Below are positions 24,640 to 40,730 of a stretch of DNA of 64,000 nt, piece after piece. The notes under the pieces are model-generated. The model did no database searches and had not been told where the DNA came from. It saw nothing but the letters and a program-made list of their open reading frames with translations. Positions within the stretch are counted from its first letter, which is position 1, and each line of letters starts with the position of its first letter. The position numbers and the translations under genes were made by a program. This stretch comes from Cordilura impudica (taxonomy: Eukaryota; Arthropoda; Insecta; Diptera; Scathophagidae), in NCBI GenBank assembly GCA_963682025.1, contig OY821518.1, forward strand, positions 306,379,429 to 306,443,428, written 5' to 3'.

Positions 24640-25990
24640 TTTTAAATATAGATATTTTATTGTTATATTGCATATTTCCTTCATACTATTTACAAAATAA
24701 TTATTAAAATATCGTTAAATTTAACTGTTCGTATGTATATGTGTCTGGACGAGCAATAAATTTTGAAGTTTCTTCAAATTATCGAAAATTGTTCAATTGT
24801 AGCCTCTAAAATATTGTCAAATTATTTTATTACTTTTGTTACATCAGGATTTTTGTGAATGTCTAAGTCCATCATGTATATTTTTAAATTAGGAAAATAT
24901 TTGAAATATCTGCTAATTATATACATAATTTAAATATATTTAGCTTAGTTTCAAATACTTTGATTATATCAAACATAATATGTATCAATAGTTTTACCAG
25001 AACCTTGTAATTTTGAACATAGGTCATTCATATGACCGCAAAAATCCGTAAACAACATTAATTTTAATGTCAACACAACATCTGATAACTCTTTATACTG
25101 AATTTGGTTTTGATCATTTAAAAACATCTGAACTTCATCCAAACACTAGACGAAACGTTGAAGTAATTAGCCGCGACTAGGCCAATGAACATTATTATAC
25201 ACATTTAACAAAGATTCGAACTTTCTTTAGTTTGCTGCGGCGATATAGTTAACTATTTTAGCTACAAGTTTCATCACGTCTTCAACTCGTTTAAAACCGT
25301 TCTTTGCACATAACGCTTCCTGGTGAATTATGATGTGAAAGCCCAATACACTTTGTAAATAAATTGAAAAATTCTGCTACTTTGCCAAACATACATACTT
25401 ACAGATACAACTTTCGAAAGATCTATTTCTGCTTCAGAAAGAGCCTCTGTTACCCCTATGCAGATATCTATCCCTTTAGCAGTTCCTAGTAAAGATACCA
25501 AATTTATCAATTCTTCCCTTATTTCATTGCCAACAAAATATCAAACAAAAATTACTAATCGAACCGAAAGAGTGATGTCGGTGTTTTCATCATATATATC
25601 TGATTTTCTTATTGTTTTTCATTTTTACCCATTTTCAGAATTCTGTCTTTTATTGTATTTCGAGTAATAAGCAATTCTTTTATTTGTTGAATTATGTTAT
25701 CTTTGTTTACAAAATCCCTATGCATTCTTAATGTAGTCTCCATCGATGAACGGTTTTTATTTTTTGGCAAATACTTTGGCGACTTCAAAGCTAGCAGCTA
25801 TGGTATTCCAATTATTATTTATGCACTTGATTAAAGCTTTCGACTGCAGATTTTTGTTTTTAATTTTTCGTAAAATATATTATTTTTTTTATCCATTTTT
25901 GCTTTTGTCAAGAAGCCACTTGTGAATTGTTTCGTAATGTTTTTTTACAGATGATGTTCTACATAAAATTGATACAGAACATAGCTCACA
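24640..25990 (-). pseudogene. hAT transposase fossil, ZBED5/GTF2IRD2 type
   Basis: Reading the minus strand in shifting frames recovers the typical order of this family: ASFEVAKVFAKK-x-KPFIDGDYIK (near 25800); LINLVSLLGTAKGIDICIGV then LSKVVSVS (25510-25400); HQEALCAKNGFKRVEDVMKL then VAKIVNYIA (25340-25235); DEVQMFLND then KELSDVVLTLKLMLFTDFCG-H-x-NDLCSKLQG (25140-24985). Many stops and frameshifts are present. The zinc finger end and terminal repeats were not identified. The assignment rests on motif order recognised by eye. Confidence 0.6.
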
Positions 25991-26117
25991 TATATCTAGC
26001 TTTATCAATCTTTTTTAATAATACCACACATTTCGGTACACTAATTCTGAAACTGTCTGCTGGAATTACTGCTACCAGCTTAATTAATATTTAAATTAAA
26101 CTTTGCTTCTGTCTTTT

Positions 26118-26165
26118 TTCTATAAATTACTGTTTTCTATAAATTACTGTTTTCTATAAATTACC
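26118..26165. repeat. Short tandem repeat, three units of about 20 bp
   Basis: The unit ttttctataaattactg is repeated three times in tandem. Between 26170 and 26845 is AT-rich DNA with a mini-me-like end (26388-26425) and no credible gene. Confidence 0.6.
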
Positions 26166-26845
26166 AATGGAATTAAAAGAAGAGTAACTAATAAAACTTG
26201 AAAACAACGGCTCTTGTAGATTACATATCTAAGTAGGCTTTGCATAATCAACACAAGTGCTTAAAATTACAATAGAAATTGTATTCTTGTTATGTTTCTA
26301 TGCGTTGCGATGCGCAAATATAAATTTTAAAATTGCCTTTAATCTGAAAAATATGTAATAAAAGATCGAGGCCAAAGGTTCGCCATCACTGGTATAGGGC
26401 ATATACGATACCCTATAATTTACTTGTTTTTATTTTTTTTAATTTGGAAGATAGATTACTGTATTTACAAATACATTTTTTTTGGAAATTTTGTCCACTG
26501 CAATGTCTTATTGTGTGTTTTTAAAAATGGTATTTTCGGGTGGCACTGTAATTTTCCGTGGACGGATAATTAATTTTTTACTTTATTATAACAATTATTT
26601 TCAATTCAAGTCTCAAAATTTAATTTATATAAAATATGGAAATCCGGCCACGAAAATTTTTGGAGTAAATTGAGGTAATAAAGTACTATCGAAAAATATA
26701 AAAAAAGATTTTTCGAAGAACGCACTACCTTAAGGTAATCAATAGATAATACTAATTTTAATCCTCGTTTTCTTGCAAGATTACATAAAAACAAAGCCTT
26801 CATTAAAACTCTTTCTTTCCTTATGCATATGAGTATTGAATCTCG

Positions 26846-27575
26846 CAATGACTGAGCGTGACTATTTTAAAATAAATCTTTGGTCACAAGAAGTCTATGG
26901 ACCAAGTTTCAGATTGATTAGATTAGATTAAATTACTCCGTGACTGTGCGTGACTATCTTTAAGTTAATATTTGGTGACAACAAGTATACGGACAAAGTT
27001 TCAGATTGATTGGATGAGGGGAAATGGGGTTTAAATCATTCCGTGACTATGCGTCTTAAAATTAATCTTTGGCCACAACAAGTCTATGGACAAAGTTTCA
27101 GATCGATCAGATGAGGGCAAGTGGGGTTTAAATCGCTCCGTGACTGTACGTGACTATGCGTGACTGTAGGTGTATGTGATCTTAAAATTAATCTTTGGCC
27201 ACAACAAGTCTATGGACAAAGTTTCAGATCGATCGGATGAGGAAAAATGGTGTTAAATCACTCCGTGACTGTGCGTGACTATGCGTGACTGTAGGTGTAT
27301 GTGATCTTAAAATTAATCTTTGGCCACAACAAGTCTATTGACAAAGTTTCAGATCGATCGGATAAGGGGAAGTGTGGTTTTAATCTCACCGTGATTGTGC
27401 GTGACTATGTCAAAGTTAATCCTTTTTCACAGCAAGTATATTGACCAAGTTTCAGATCGATCGGATAAGGAGAAATGTGCTTTAAATCACTCCGTGACTG
27501 TGCGTGACAGTGCGTGACTTCCCCAAAATTAATCTATAGTCACAACAAGACTATGGTTCAAGTTTCAGATGGCAG
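26846..27575. repeat. Tandem satellite-like array, about seven units of 90-125 bp
   Basis: Each unit contains attaatctttggccacaaca, then gacaaagtttcagatcgatc, then aaatcactccgtgactgtgcg, with an inner 10-bp repeat of the form (g)cgtgactatg. Units at about 27115-27365 are nearly identical and the outer ones are more diverged, a pattern typical of local unequal exchange. No open frame is conserved among units. Confidence 0.75.
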
Positions 27576-28527
27576 ACAGATAGTATAAGTTAAAAGAAAG
27601 AGTTTAAAAATATGACTTTCCCTTCAAAAAGACCTGTGCAGTTTTTCTTAAAAGTCATACACTTTATGTAATGGAGACTAAGATTTTATATTCTTTATAA
27701 ATGAGTAATTAAATCATTGACTAAGAAACAAAAACCATGCTCTTATGGGAACTTGTTCAAAAAACATGTAGGATTTCTTGCAGGCCAACCGATAATAAGT
27801 ATAAGAAAATTTAAAAATTTTTACTATAATCAAATTCAAATTCATTCACTCAACAAATTAACAGAGATAAACTTCAATTAGCATTTTATTATTTTGTTTT
27901 TTTTTTTTTTGTTTAACAAACTTAATAGCAGTACACATGATAAATATGTTTATTATCGTATGTTTAAACAAACAAGTAGTTTATAAAATTCATATAATTT
28001 CATCACACCCTAAAAATAATAATATAGTTATGTAATAATGTATAAAAAAAAAATTGATTACCAATCCTTAATAGAACAATCTCTTTCAATAGAAAGTTAA
28101 ATATAATATTTAAAAACTAGAATTCATCGAACAATATAAGTATTGTAGAAATAACAAATGATAAGTAAGAAGATCCAAAATAAAGAATAGCGAAATATCC
28201 AAATATTAAAAACAAAACCTAACTACCGAACAACTAAAGCCATATGATGGCTCTAAAAAAAGGATACCTACATACATACATATGTACATATTCACATACG
28301 AGTATATATAATGTATTTAACAAATTTTCAATAACAGAACAAAATAAAAAAAAAAAACTTGAACTAAAGTAAAAAGAAAATATGTATTTTCGAAAAAAAT
28401 ACATATTGTAGAATGGACTATGATTAGAACCTTTAAATAAGCCAACAATATATGTACATACATATATCATATTAAAATATAAAATTAATAAAGACTTGGG
28501 GAAGAGCTAGGAATAAGGCACTTATTG
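27576..28527. other. Spacer and probable Hnf4 3' UTR
   Basis: There is no gene on its own. Transcription of Hnf4 runs leftward through this segment. On the minus strand AATAAA-type signals occur, for example near 27945, so the untranslated 3' end could extend to about 27.9 kb. The actual cleavage site cannot be fixed from sequence alone. Confidence 0.35.
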
Positions 28528-30950
<2,423 letters not shown>

Positions 30951-32909
30951 TTAAAAACTTGTTCGTTTTGGCTTATGCTAATATATCCTTTTTTTTTTTT
31001 TTTTTTTTTGAGACCATGTTGAAAAACATTAACGTTCATAGAAATAAGTTATTTAAATAACAATTAATGTCGGAGCAATTGATATTTTGTCGTCTTATTT
31101 AATTGCTTTAATTAAAAACAATTCATACTCGCTCATTTCCTCGCACACTACAACAAAATAACAAAACAAATAATACTTGAAGCAGTTGCGACACTTGAAA
31201 CATTCTTTACTATAACTTTGAATAACTTATTTCCAAATTTTTAAATTACGTTTATTAACAAATTTCTTACTACTATTCGATTTTTTAACAGAATGTGGAA
31301 TTTAGGTAATCAGTTTTCACAGGAAGGAAGTGATTGCATCTTCATTAGATCACTTATATGTCTTTTAAGGCATTTAAAAACTTATATGTTGGACTTTCAA
31401 GTAGTGTCAGAAAATGTGGTAAAGGTTTCAGGTTTTCCATTTTAACTAATAACTCATAAAAATTCCCGAAGTAACAATTATAGTTTTAAGTTTTAAGGCT
31501 TAATTCACAAAAGTATTATCAAGCATATGTAGGGTATTAAAGAAAAAAAATACTTTTGTAAACGTTGAGAGATTGAGAGGCAGAAAATCGTTATTTTGTT
31601 TTGTTAATTAATTTGTTGATGTTTTTGTTATAAAATAATAAATATGTTTCGAATACCTTTTGCATTTGCATGGCCAAATCGGAGAGAATCATCATTCCAT
31701 AGCAAACTTTAATGTTAGATTATAATGTCGTTTTAATTGATCTTTTATATTCAACTGATCATATAATTTATTGCTCTATTTGTTTATAACTAAACTTGTT
31801 TTGAATTTTTTTTTTGTTAACTTTGAAATTGATGTCGTAATGTAGCAAGGACGCAACTCAAATTTCTGTTACTTAATATGGAAAGGAAATGAAGAAAACA
31901 TTTCGGTGTTGAATTGGAACATTATGAAAGTTTTACATGTAAAGTTACAAAAGTTTGAGTTACATAGTTTTTACATTAAGCCATCGATATATTGGATATA
32001 TTATTTTTATAGGTAGAATTATATTATTTTGTTAGTTTCTCTATATTTTTTTTTTTCAAATCTGGAAAAATTAAATCTTAGTCTGTTCTTTTTACATGCT
32101 TTTATTTGACAATTTATTTGTTTGTTTGTTTGTTTATAGTGGATTCTTGTAATTGAATTTTCACCAACTTCCTATGACCAACTGGAGTTCCGAAACTTTC
32201 AGCATTTATAAAAACTGGATAACCACACACTATTTATCACTTTCTATATGATTTGTTAATTTGTTCTGGTGGTTAACCTGAAATGGCATAAAACCATGTT
32301 TTACATTTTTTTCGATTTCCTGTCATAGTTTAATTTGTACTTATGACAATATTAAACTTTTAGTCTAAAATTATAAATTAAAAAAAAAAAAACAACAATA
32401 AAGGATAAAAGGATATGTACTGATTTGACAACTTCCTTAGCTAATAACCGGTTATCGTTTCAATTTTGTTCCGATATAAGGCAATGACTTTTTTTATGAA
32501 TATGTAGGGCAACATTTTTTAGAACAATATTTTTTGTGCTTTATTTAGTTTGCGAGAAAAATATTGTTAGTGTCAGATATACCGAAACCATTGAAAATGA
32601 ATCTTACTTTTTAAAAATTCACTAGTCATGATTTTTATATAATTTTTATCCACATGTAAAGGGCTTTAGAACTAGAAATTATTATGCACAATATATCTGT
32701 GGTCAGAAGCATAAACCGCCTAAGCCGAAAATCATGCTTTCGAGAATAACTTTTTATATAAATGTAATGGGGCTTCATTACGACTTAGGTCAGAATGTTT
32801 TTATCAGGGACGGAAAATAGATGTTTTTTTTTATGTCGGAAGAAAAGGTTACGTTAAAATTCGCTTTATCTATTTTAGGTAATTTTTAACTATTATCGTA
32901 AGATGTATA

Positions 32910-33832
32910 CAGTCGTATTCAAAAAAATTTTAAATCAGGTTTCAAAAACAAATTAGTTAAAACACATTTTAAGCCTAAAAAAGGTTTGTTAAAAACTCGT
33001 ATTCATAATCAGTATTTTAAGTAATAAACGTTTAAACGTTTTATTAAACTCTATAATGGCAACACTATATTTTTTATTTGTCATTTGAGTCATATTGATG
33101 CAAAACCATGGTTATTAATTCATATGGTATTCGTATCTATAATTTTTTTTTTTTGCCGTGTTTGAGAAAAATATGGATTTTATAGAAAAAAGTTAATGAT
33201 AAACTTGTCTATTAAATATATAAAGAAAAACAATCAAAACAAAATGATAGAAATGTAATTTAAGTGGTGATTTTATTGCAGATTAAAAAAGTATTCAATT
33301 AACCAGTTTTATTTAATTTGTTTGGATTTTTTACACACCACTAGTTTTATTGTTCTATTATTATTTCAAATTAAAAATATTCCTTTTAATATAGTTGACT
33401 TAATTAAGTTAGTTAAATAATCCTTATCCGGAATAGAAAATGGGTCGCTCCTTTTTAAATTTTTTTTGACGATCATTTGAGATTTGGGCAATAGTTTCTA
33501 TTGTAAACAAAATACAATTAAAACATACAATTTTGTCAATAAAAATTGTTCTTACCAATTCTATTAATCAAATATAGCGTGTCCATTATTTATTAAAAAA
33601 TCAAATAACTTCTTTCGAAACATAAACACAAAACAAACACAAAGCAAAAAGCATAAATGTCATTATAAAATAGGTTTAAAATAGGGCGAACCAATTTTCA
33701 AATCTTTTTATTTACACAAGGTTTAAAATATGTAGGTATTTTAAGCTAAAATTCGTTTATGAATACAATTTTTATCGATTTTTGCTTAAAATGGATTTGA
33801 AATGCTGTTTAAAATTTTTATGAATACGGCTG
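32910..33832. mobile_element. MITE-like element with CAGYCGTATTCA ends
   Basis: The left end is CAGTCGTATTCAAAAAAATT. The inverted right end is CAGCCGTATTCATAAAAATT. Both continue TTAAA and related A/T-rich sequence. The interior (about 0.9 kb) is AT-rich and shows further inverted similarity (tttaaacgtt region, aagcctaaaa against ttttaagct). There is no coding capacity. The flanking bases TA and AT do not settle a target duplication. Confidence 0.5.
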
Positions 33833-34869
33833 ATAAAGAAGACCTTTTCGTCATTTCGTCCCATGTTTTTATTAAAAGCTTTTAAAAAAACATTATTAGA
33901 GAAATGGGGATGTCACGTAAATATAAAGTTTTGTAGAATATGATAGCATATATAACTCAAATCGTTCTTAAGTCGGCTTAGGCCGTTATCGATTGTGACC
34001 ACAGATAAATAAATATTTTTTTTTTAGTTTTCCGATAATTACTATTTTTACACTAGTCAAATTAAAATAAAAATAATATTTATTCTAAAAGCTAAATTTT
34101 TCTTTTATGGTTTTTGAAATATTTGTTATTTATTATTTTTACAAATATAAATATAAATATAAAAAAATAACATTTTCGATCTTTATCATTTTAATAATTG
34201 AGTTAGAAATTAATCAGGCTCAAGATCAAATGTTTTGCAAGATAGTTTATACAGCTGTTTAGGGTCGAGTCACCACCCCTCATCAGTAACCAAGAGCAGT
34301 AGATAGTTTGTTTGGTAAAAAGTTAAATTCATGTACCTTTGCTGAAACAAACCTAATGAGAATCCAAACAAAGAGTTATACTATTCAAGATTCTTCCAAT
34401 ATAGCAAATTAGAATATAAAACAACTTAGAAAGAAATATGTTTGTATATGAGTACACATTGCATGGTACAATATTAGTGCTTGCATGTGTGTGTGTTTAA
34501 GATATAAGTTTGTGATGATATTTCTAAATAAGATTCGATGTTAATTCGTCCTTACTGGTCGAAAATATTAATTACATCGTTTTCTTTATCAAAAAATTAG
34601 GCGTTATTAAAAAAGTTTCTATCTACTTAATTGCACTTAATTGAAAAGTACATTTTTAAGACTTGGAAGGTATCGAAAGAGGAATATTTCCGTATATTTT
34701 CAAAAAATCATTTTTGCTAACTCTAAAATATGTAAATGTTAGCACGTTATTATTGTCTTTCATATTAATAATTTTAGTGATAACTAATAAAAAAATCCGA
34801 ATAATAAATGATTTAAATATGTGGACTTACAATAATATAATTATAATTGAAAAATAATTGAGAAACTTT

Positions 34870-35345
34870 CGATTTTCGATTGTGGTCGAATTAACTGATC
34901 GAATGAATTTTCATTTGGTATTATGGCGCACATTCGATTAAACTAGCGCTATTGTGAATTTTACTCAATTGGATTATTCACTATAGTATATATTTATCAG
35001 CTGGCACTATAAACAAATATTGTTTGTTTAAAAATTTATAAAAGAAAAAATTGAATTATTTATTAATTAACATGACCACGACGGAATTATGGTTCGATGA
35101 TTCGGCTAATGAAGATAAATACTTATTTTAAAAGAACAAATTGACAAATATTAACATTTTCAATAAGTTTTACAATCTGCCATACAGCATCGAAAGCAAA
35201 ATTGTGTTCGATTGAAAATTCGTTGTACAAAGAAATTTTCGACTGTACTGCCAGTTCATAATACGAATTTGACATTCGATGCTCAATGTTCGATAGCCAG
35301 CGAAGATCGAACATCGAATGCAACTCATAATAAGGGCTTAACATA
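34870..35345. repeat. Segment rich in repeated TTCGAT/ATCGAA motifs
   Basis: Many copies of attcgatg, tcgaac and gatcgaa lie in both orientations between 35150 and 35340, with weaker ones at 34870-34960. It may be part of a degraded inverted-repeat element. No boundaries can be fixed. Confidence 0.25.
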
Positions 35346-35447
35346 CAAATCGGGAGGAAGTTTTAATATATTGTATGTACATGTAAATTTTTTTTTATTA
35401 TTATTTTTTTAAACTTGTTTTTTTTTCCATTTTAAAACGAAAAATAT

Positions 35448-35485
35448 TGCATTTTGAAAAGTTTCGCTTGTATTGTCACCCACTG
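35448..35485 (+). mobile_element. Solo Tc1-like terminal repeat
   Basis: The end gtattgtcacccactg followed by TA matches the right ends of the Tc1 elements in this window (tgtcactcactg-TA). No transposase lies beside it, so only one end remains. Confidence 0.4.
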
Positions 35486-38400
35486 TATGTATATACATAT
35501 GCACTAAATACTATTTAATAAGGTATTTTATAATGATAATTAGTATTAGAGTTTTTTCGTTCACAACCACCACGATCATTCGTATCATATCAGACTGTTA
35601 GTTAAAATTTAGTGTACGAAAACACAATTTAGCTTCGTCATCGTTATAACGTTAAATTGAATATTTCCATGAGCGTACCCTAAGGGGGGCGGAATATAAT
35701 ATTTTAGAAAGATGTTGTTGACTCTGTGAACAAACGAGTCGAGTATGAGTTGGAAACAATTTTAAGTGGTTGAAAAATAATTGTCGTGTGCATACATACA
35801 TGAGTAAATATATTGAGGAGCTTTTTTTGATTTTAGAAAAGAGTTTCATATTGATGATGAATTTGATTTGATTACACAGCCTTTACGTTAACAATGACAG
35901 CTCTTAGGAGCGTCATAATGCAAAGTTCAATTTGACTGTCTGGCATTATATGTATGTACATATATGTTAACAAAGCGTTATATTTGATACGTTACTTTTA
36001 TTTTATTACATTTTTGATATTGATTTCTTTACTGATTGCTGATGAAAGAATTAATGAATAAAATATAATTTTAATATTTAAATACAGTGGCGGCTCGCTT
36101 ATACGATATGCGATCGATGGAAGAATCAATCTAGATTATCAAATTATAAAATCCTCCTGTTAGGGTATTCAAGTATTTAATTAAAACATAATTTAATAGC
36201 TAAAGACTGATTAAACGATTAAATACAAAACCAAAATCGAGTACCGTACTTAAGTAAATACTTATAGGAATATTCAACTGAATTATTTAGTAAAAAAAAA
36301 ACTCAAATATCAAAAACTATTTTTAATTCGGATTTAATAGTTGCAGGCGGCTATGAGAATATCTTACTAGGTCCAAATAGACATTTGAAGTACCACAAAT
36401 TGAGACTAATGGGGTTTGCATTAGCGAGATGGTACTTTGTACTGGAGATAAGCGATCCACTGATTTTTGACGAACACTGTTCCCTTGACCGCGATTTGTT
36501 AATTACCGTATTTTTAACGTGTGACCGTGGTCGTGTTTTTTCAATTTCATCATATATTTTATTTTAGTTTTTGAATAGGCAGCCACATAAATTATATATG
36601 TATATTACACTGTGTATCAAATTCATGCTTTTGGAATATTCCGACGCAGGACGATTGCATTAGGTTAGTATTGTATACCCTACAGTCTCGTTACATGACA
36701 TTTTAAAGATTTAATTTTTTGCCCAAAACTGTAAGAAATATTACGAAAAAGCAGTATGAATGTTGAGCTAAATTTGGATGTGTTTGGATGTCCTCTATGT
36801 AATTTCACGAGAACTTTTTTTGTAGAAAATTTTACCCATTTTATTTAAATTTTTTAATGAAGAGCATTGTTTGTATATTTACAAGTAAAAAAATTTAATC
36901 TTTTTCCGGATTTAACATATTCCCTAAGAACTTTTAGTCTTTACCGACTTCTATAAATATATGAGCAGCATGAATATGTTCATGGAACATTTTAACCTCT
37001 GAAATGTAGTTAATTTTTTTTTACAACACAAATTCCTCGTGAAATTTCATAGAAGACATCCAAAAAAAATTTTAACTCAGAGGAACAATTAATTGGCAAT
37101 TTCGATTTATTATTTAGAGTATTGGCCATGAAACTTAACTGTAACCACATGGTGCCAAATGCGCCTGGGGTGATAGAAAGGCACATAAATTATAATTTTT
37201 ATACCATTTTTTACTCTACCAAGAACTGAAATATTATTTTAAGAAAAGTTATAAACAAGAAAATAAATAGAATGTCACCTACATTATTATTGATTGGTAA
37301 TGTATACATAAAATAAGAGAAACATTTTTGTTTTTTACGAACCACATAGTAAGTTACCGTTACCTGAAATATTCGATCTATATAAATACTAGATATGGAA
37401 ACATCTGTATCTCTATATCTTGCCCTGCAATTTCTATTATGTGCCAGTTTTGCTGTTGAATATCAAAACCAAAACGATTCCACTTGTTAGAGCCTCATAC
37501 GCAAATGAGACCTATTTTTAGTTTGAATATTAATTGTTTTTTATAAATAGCTTACAAAATTAACATTTAAAATAAAAAAAAAGAAAATAATTTGCCAAAA
37601 AAAAATTTCAAAACTTAAGAGTGTTTGTTTCCCAGTACCTGAGAGAATATGTATATTATTTATTTTATTGTTGTTATTAATTGTACTGAAACATATTTCA
37701 CGTTTTAATTTTAACAAAACAATATTGATTAGCTACAAAAACTCACACAATTACACGTACATACATACATATATACATAAGAGAAGTCGTATAATCGCTT
37801 ATCAGCTGTTATCATTAGCTATAAACTTTGTGAGCTTTTATTGCTTTGTTGAAAAATTAAAAAAATAAAATAAAATCAACACATACAAACGTTTGTCGTT
37901 TTGTATATTTATATACATACATACATACTCGTAGATACGAGTATTTTATTAAATGGCTGTGCAATATGTTTGAATCTTTTTTTGTTTTGTTTTTGTTTTA
38001 ATGATCCTCCGCTCGTATATGAGTCAACTGAAATGTTTGCTTTTCGAATAAATTCATTTTACAATATGAAACTTACGTTTGTTAAAATATGCGTGTCAAA
38101 GATCAAATTCATAGTTAAAAAATTAAATATACATGTATGTATGTACATCTGCGCTCATTAAAATAGTACCACCTGTGTATTTTAATTTTTTTTTTTTTTG
38201 GAAAATTTCATCCGTCAATGACACAAAGAAGTGGCTATGAGCCACTTTTAAAAACTTCGCATAGAAAACATAACAGATTGTAATAGGCTTGTCAACTACA
38301 TATCAGATATGAACAAAATATTTGAATAGTATTGGAGATCTCTCATCTGATCAAAAAGGTTCAACTGGATTACCTATAACTAAGTAAAAACTAAAAAATT

Positions 38401-39789
38401 TTTATTATGTTCAAAAATAATTTTCTGCATATTTTTGTTATATTCATGATATATTTAGAAAATAAATTAATTTTCAGAGTTATTACCGATATTTTAGTTA
38501 CGAGTATGTGTAAAAATGTTTGTTAGATCATTGGCCAATTAAAAATATTATATATGTATGTTGCATAATATATATACAGGTAGATGTCTCATAATTTAAA
38601 GTCAGTTGTTTTTTAACTTTTTTTAAATATTCCTTCGAACGTTCTGTCTGTACGTTCTGTCTGTACTCTTAGAAGGAGTAATTCGTCTTTGTATGTATTG
38701 TTGATTAGTTCAACATTTATATAATTTATTGTTGTTGTGGTTTTATTTTTTTTACATCATCTTCTATTCAGTGTTTCATAATTGTAAGGTCACTTTTTTT
38801 TTTTTTTGAATAAAACACAAGTTCAAAATATCTAATGTTGTTTTGGCCATCTTTATTTTGAATTAAACTGAAAATTCTATGTTTCATACATGTTTCACCC
38901 AATTTTAGAGATTAAACATATTGACTGCATCTATCTGCATAATGCATTTAAAAATAGTTAATAGTGGTCTGCTTACATTTTCCCAATTATTACTCATGTT
39001 TTCGTGAGCAAATTGAAGTCTTGCTGTTATATGGCGGGGCAATAATCTTGGGACTGGTTTCATTTTAGAGTAAACTATATTTTCAACTTAAATTAACTCG
39101 ATATATCGTGGACTTATATATTTTTTGTCGTATAGATTTCAGGCTGTAGTGTGAGTTATATCTCGTTATTATTTTTTTTCCGTCCAGATCTTTTAGTTTT
39201 GCTATAATTACCCTGATCAGTCATAAAATTTTGAACTACACAGAAACTTCTTAATATTCTCTTAACATATCTGCCTTTCCCAATAATCATTAATCTGTTA
39301 TATGTATATGTATACTAAGAAGGTGATTTGGTATATAGTATTGCACTGGGGCTACTATTTTAATGACCGCAACTGTATGTATATATGGTATAAATATAAA
39401 TCAAACAAAATCGAAACGCTGAAATTAAATGACTTAAATAAAATAGAAAAAAGTGTGTATGTATGTACGAGTATATAGATAATTACAAGTCAATAGAATA
39501 TTGTATAAAAAAATTACGAAATTACAAAAATAAAACTGATTCAATACATGTATATATGTACAATAGACTTGATCGAATTTGGGATTCATAAAATTTAACT
39601 GCATCTCTTTGCCGCATTGCAATCCACAGATTAAACGAAAACCCCTATATTCTAGAAAGTTTATAGTTATCTTACAATGTTCATGATCAACGAGAATACA
39701 GAATAGTTAATTATTATCAAATTGAAAAAAATCTCCGATGTAAAAATTTAAACAGCAGAAAGGATATTGTTGGCCTTAATAACGTCTGA

Positions 39790-40730
39790 TTTCTCGGAGA
39801 AATTAATACAATGATATTGGAACGGAGTTTATGGACCAGTAGGACCTGGGAACCAGTGAACGGTTCTCATGTGTGGTTCACAGATGACTCAAAACAATCA
39901 AATGCGACACGGGCGCGGGCATATTCGGTCCCAATTTTCAACGTGGCTTACCCATGGGAAAATACCCATTAATTTTTCAAGCGAAGGTCTTCAAAATTTA
40001 TTTATGCGTTACTGAATGTCCTAGAAGAAAGGGCACTCATTTTCAAACTATCCGACAGTCAGGCTTCACTAAAGGCAATTATGTTCTCCAACGTGACGTG
40101 TAAACTCGGATTGCATCGAAGTGCTCAACCAATTAGGCAGATGCAACAAACTAACTTTATGCTGGATTAAGGAGCACGAAGGACACGAGAGCAACGAAAG
40201 GTATATTTCCTAGCTAATCGAGGACCCGTCGTCCTTTTATCGGTCCGGAACCATTCTGTGGTATTCCAGTAGGATACATCATGGAAAAAATTAAGGAGTG
40301 GAGGGAATCACAAACTGCCGAACACTGGAACAAAAGTCCCGGCCAACGGCAAGCAAAGAGAGAGATTTATAACTCCATTCAGTGTTCAATTGGAAAGATT
40401 ACTTTCCCCTGATAAGAAGGACTTAAGCACCTTGACGATATTCTTTACTGGACACTGTAATCTTAGATATCATCTAGTCTGTTACAGAGACATGCAGATT
40501 CTACGAACAGGGGGGTGGAAACAACAAAACACATTCTCTGTGAATATCCAAAACTAATTTGTAAAAGAACCCTTGCATTTGAAGGATACACTGTATCCCC
40601 CCGGGACATATTGTTTATCTCATTCCAAACAGGATAATTTGCTTTATAAGGAGCCTTATTTATTTAGGATAACTATGGGCTGCACGAAGATCAAATTAGT
40701 CGCTGTGCGTAGAGCCTTCTGAACTAATCA
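39790..40730 (+). pseudogene. Non-LTR retrotransposon 3' part: RNase H domain and zinc knuckle, decayed
   Basis: Translations in shifting frames give VWFTDDSKQSNATRARAYS and FKLSDSQASLKAIMFSN (RNase H motifs TDGS-like and SDSQAAL-like). Next is an IPVGYIMEKIKEW-x-ES-x-TAEHWN segment. A terminal Cys/His part reads TTKHILCEYPKLICKRTL then GYTVSPRDILFI, before a stop and an untranslated 3' end. This order (RNase H, then C-x-x-C..H..C-like finger) is seen in I/LOA/R1-type elements. It is more GC-rich than the surrounding DNA. Stops and frameshifts abound. It runs directly into the pentanucleotide array at 40731. Confidence 0.65.
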
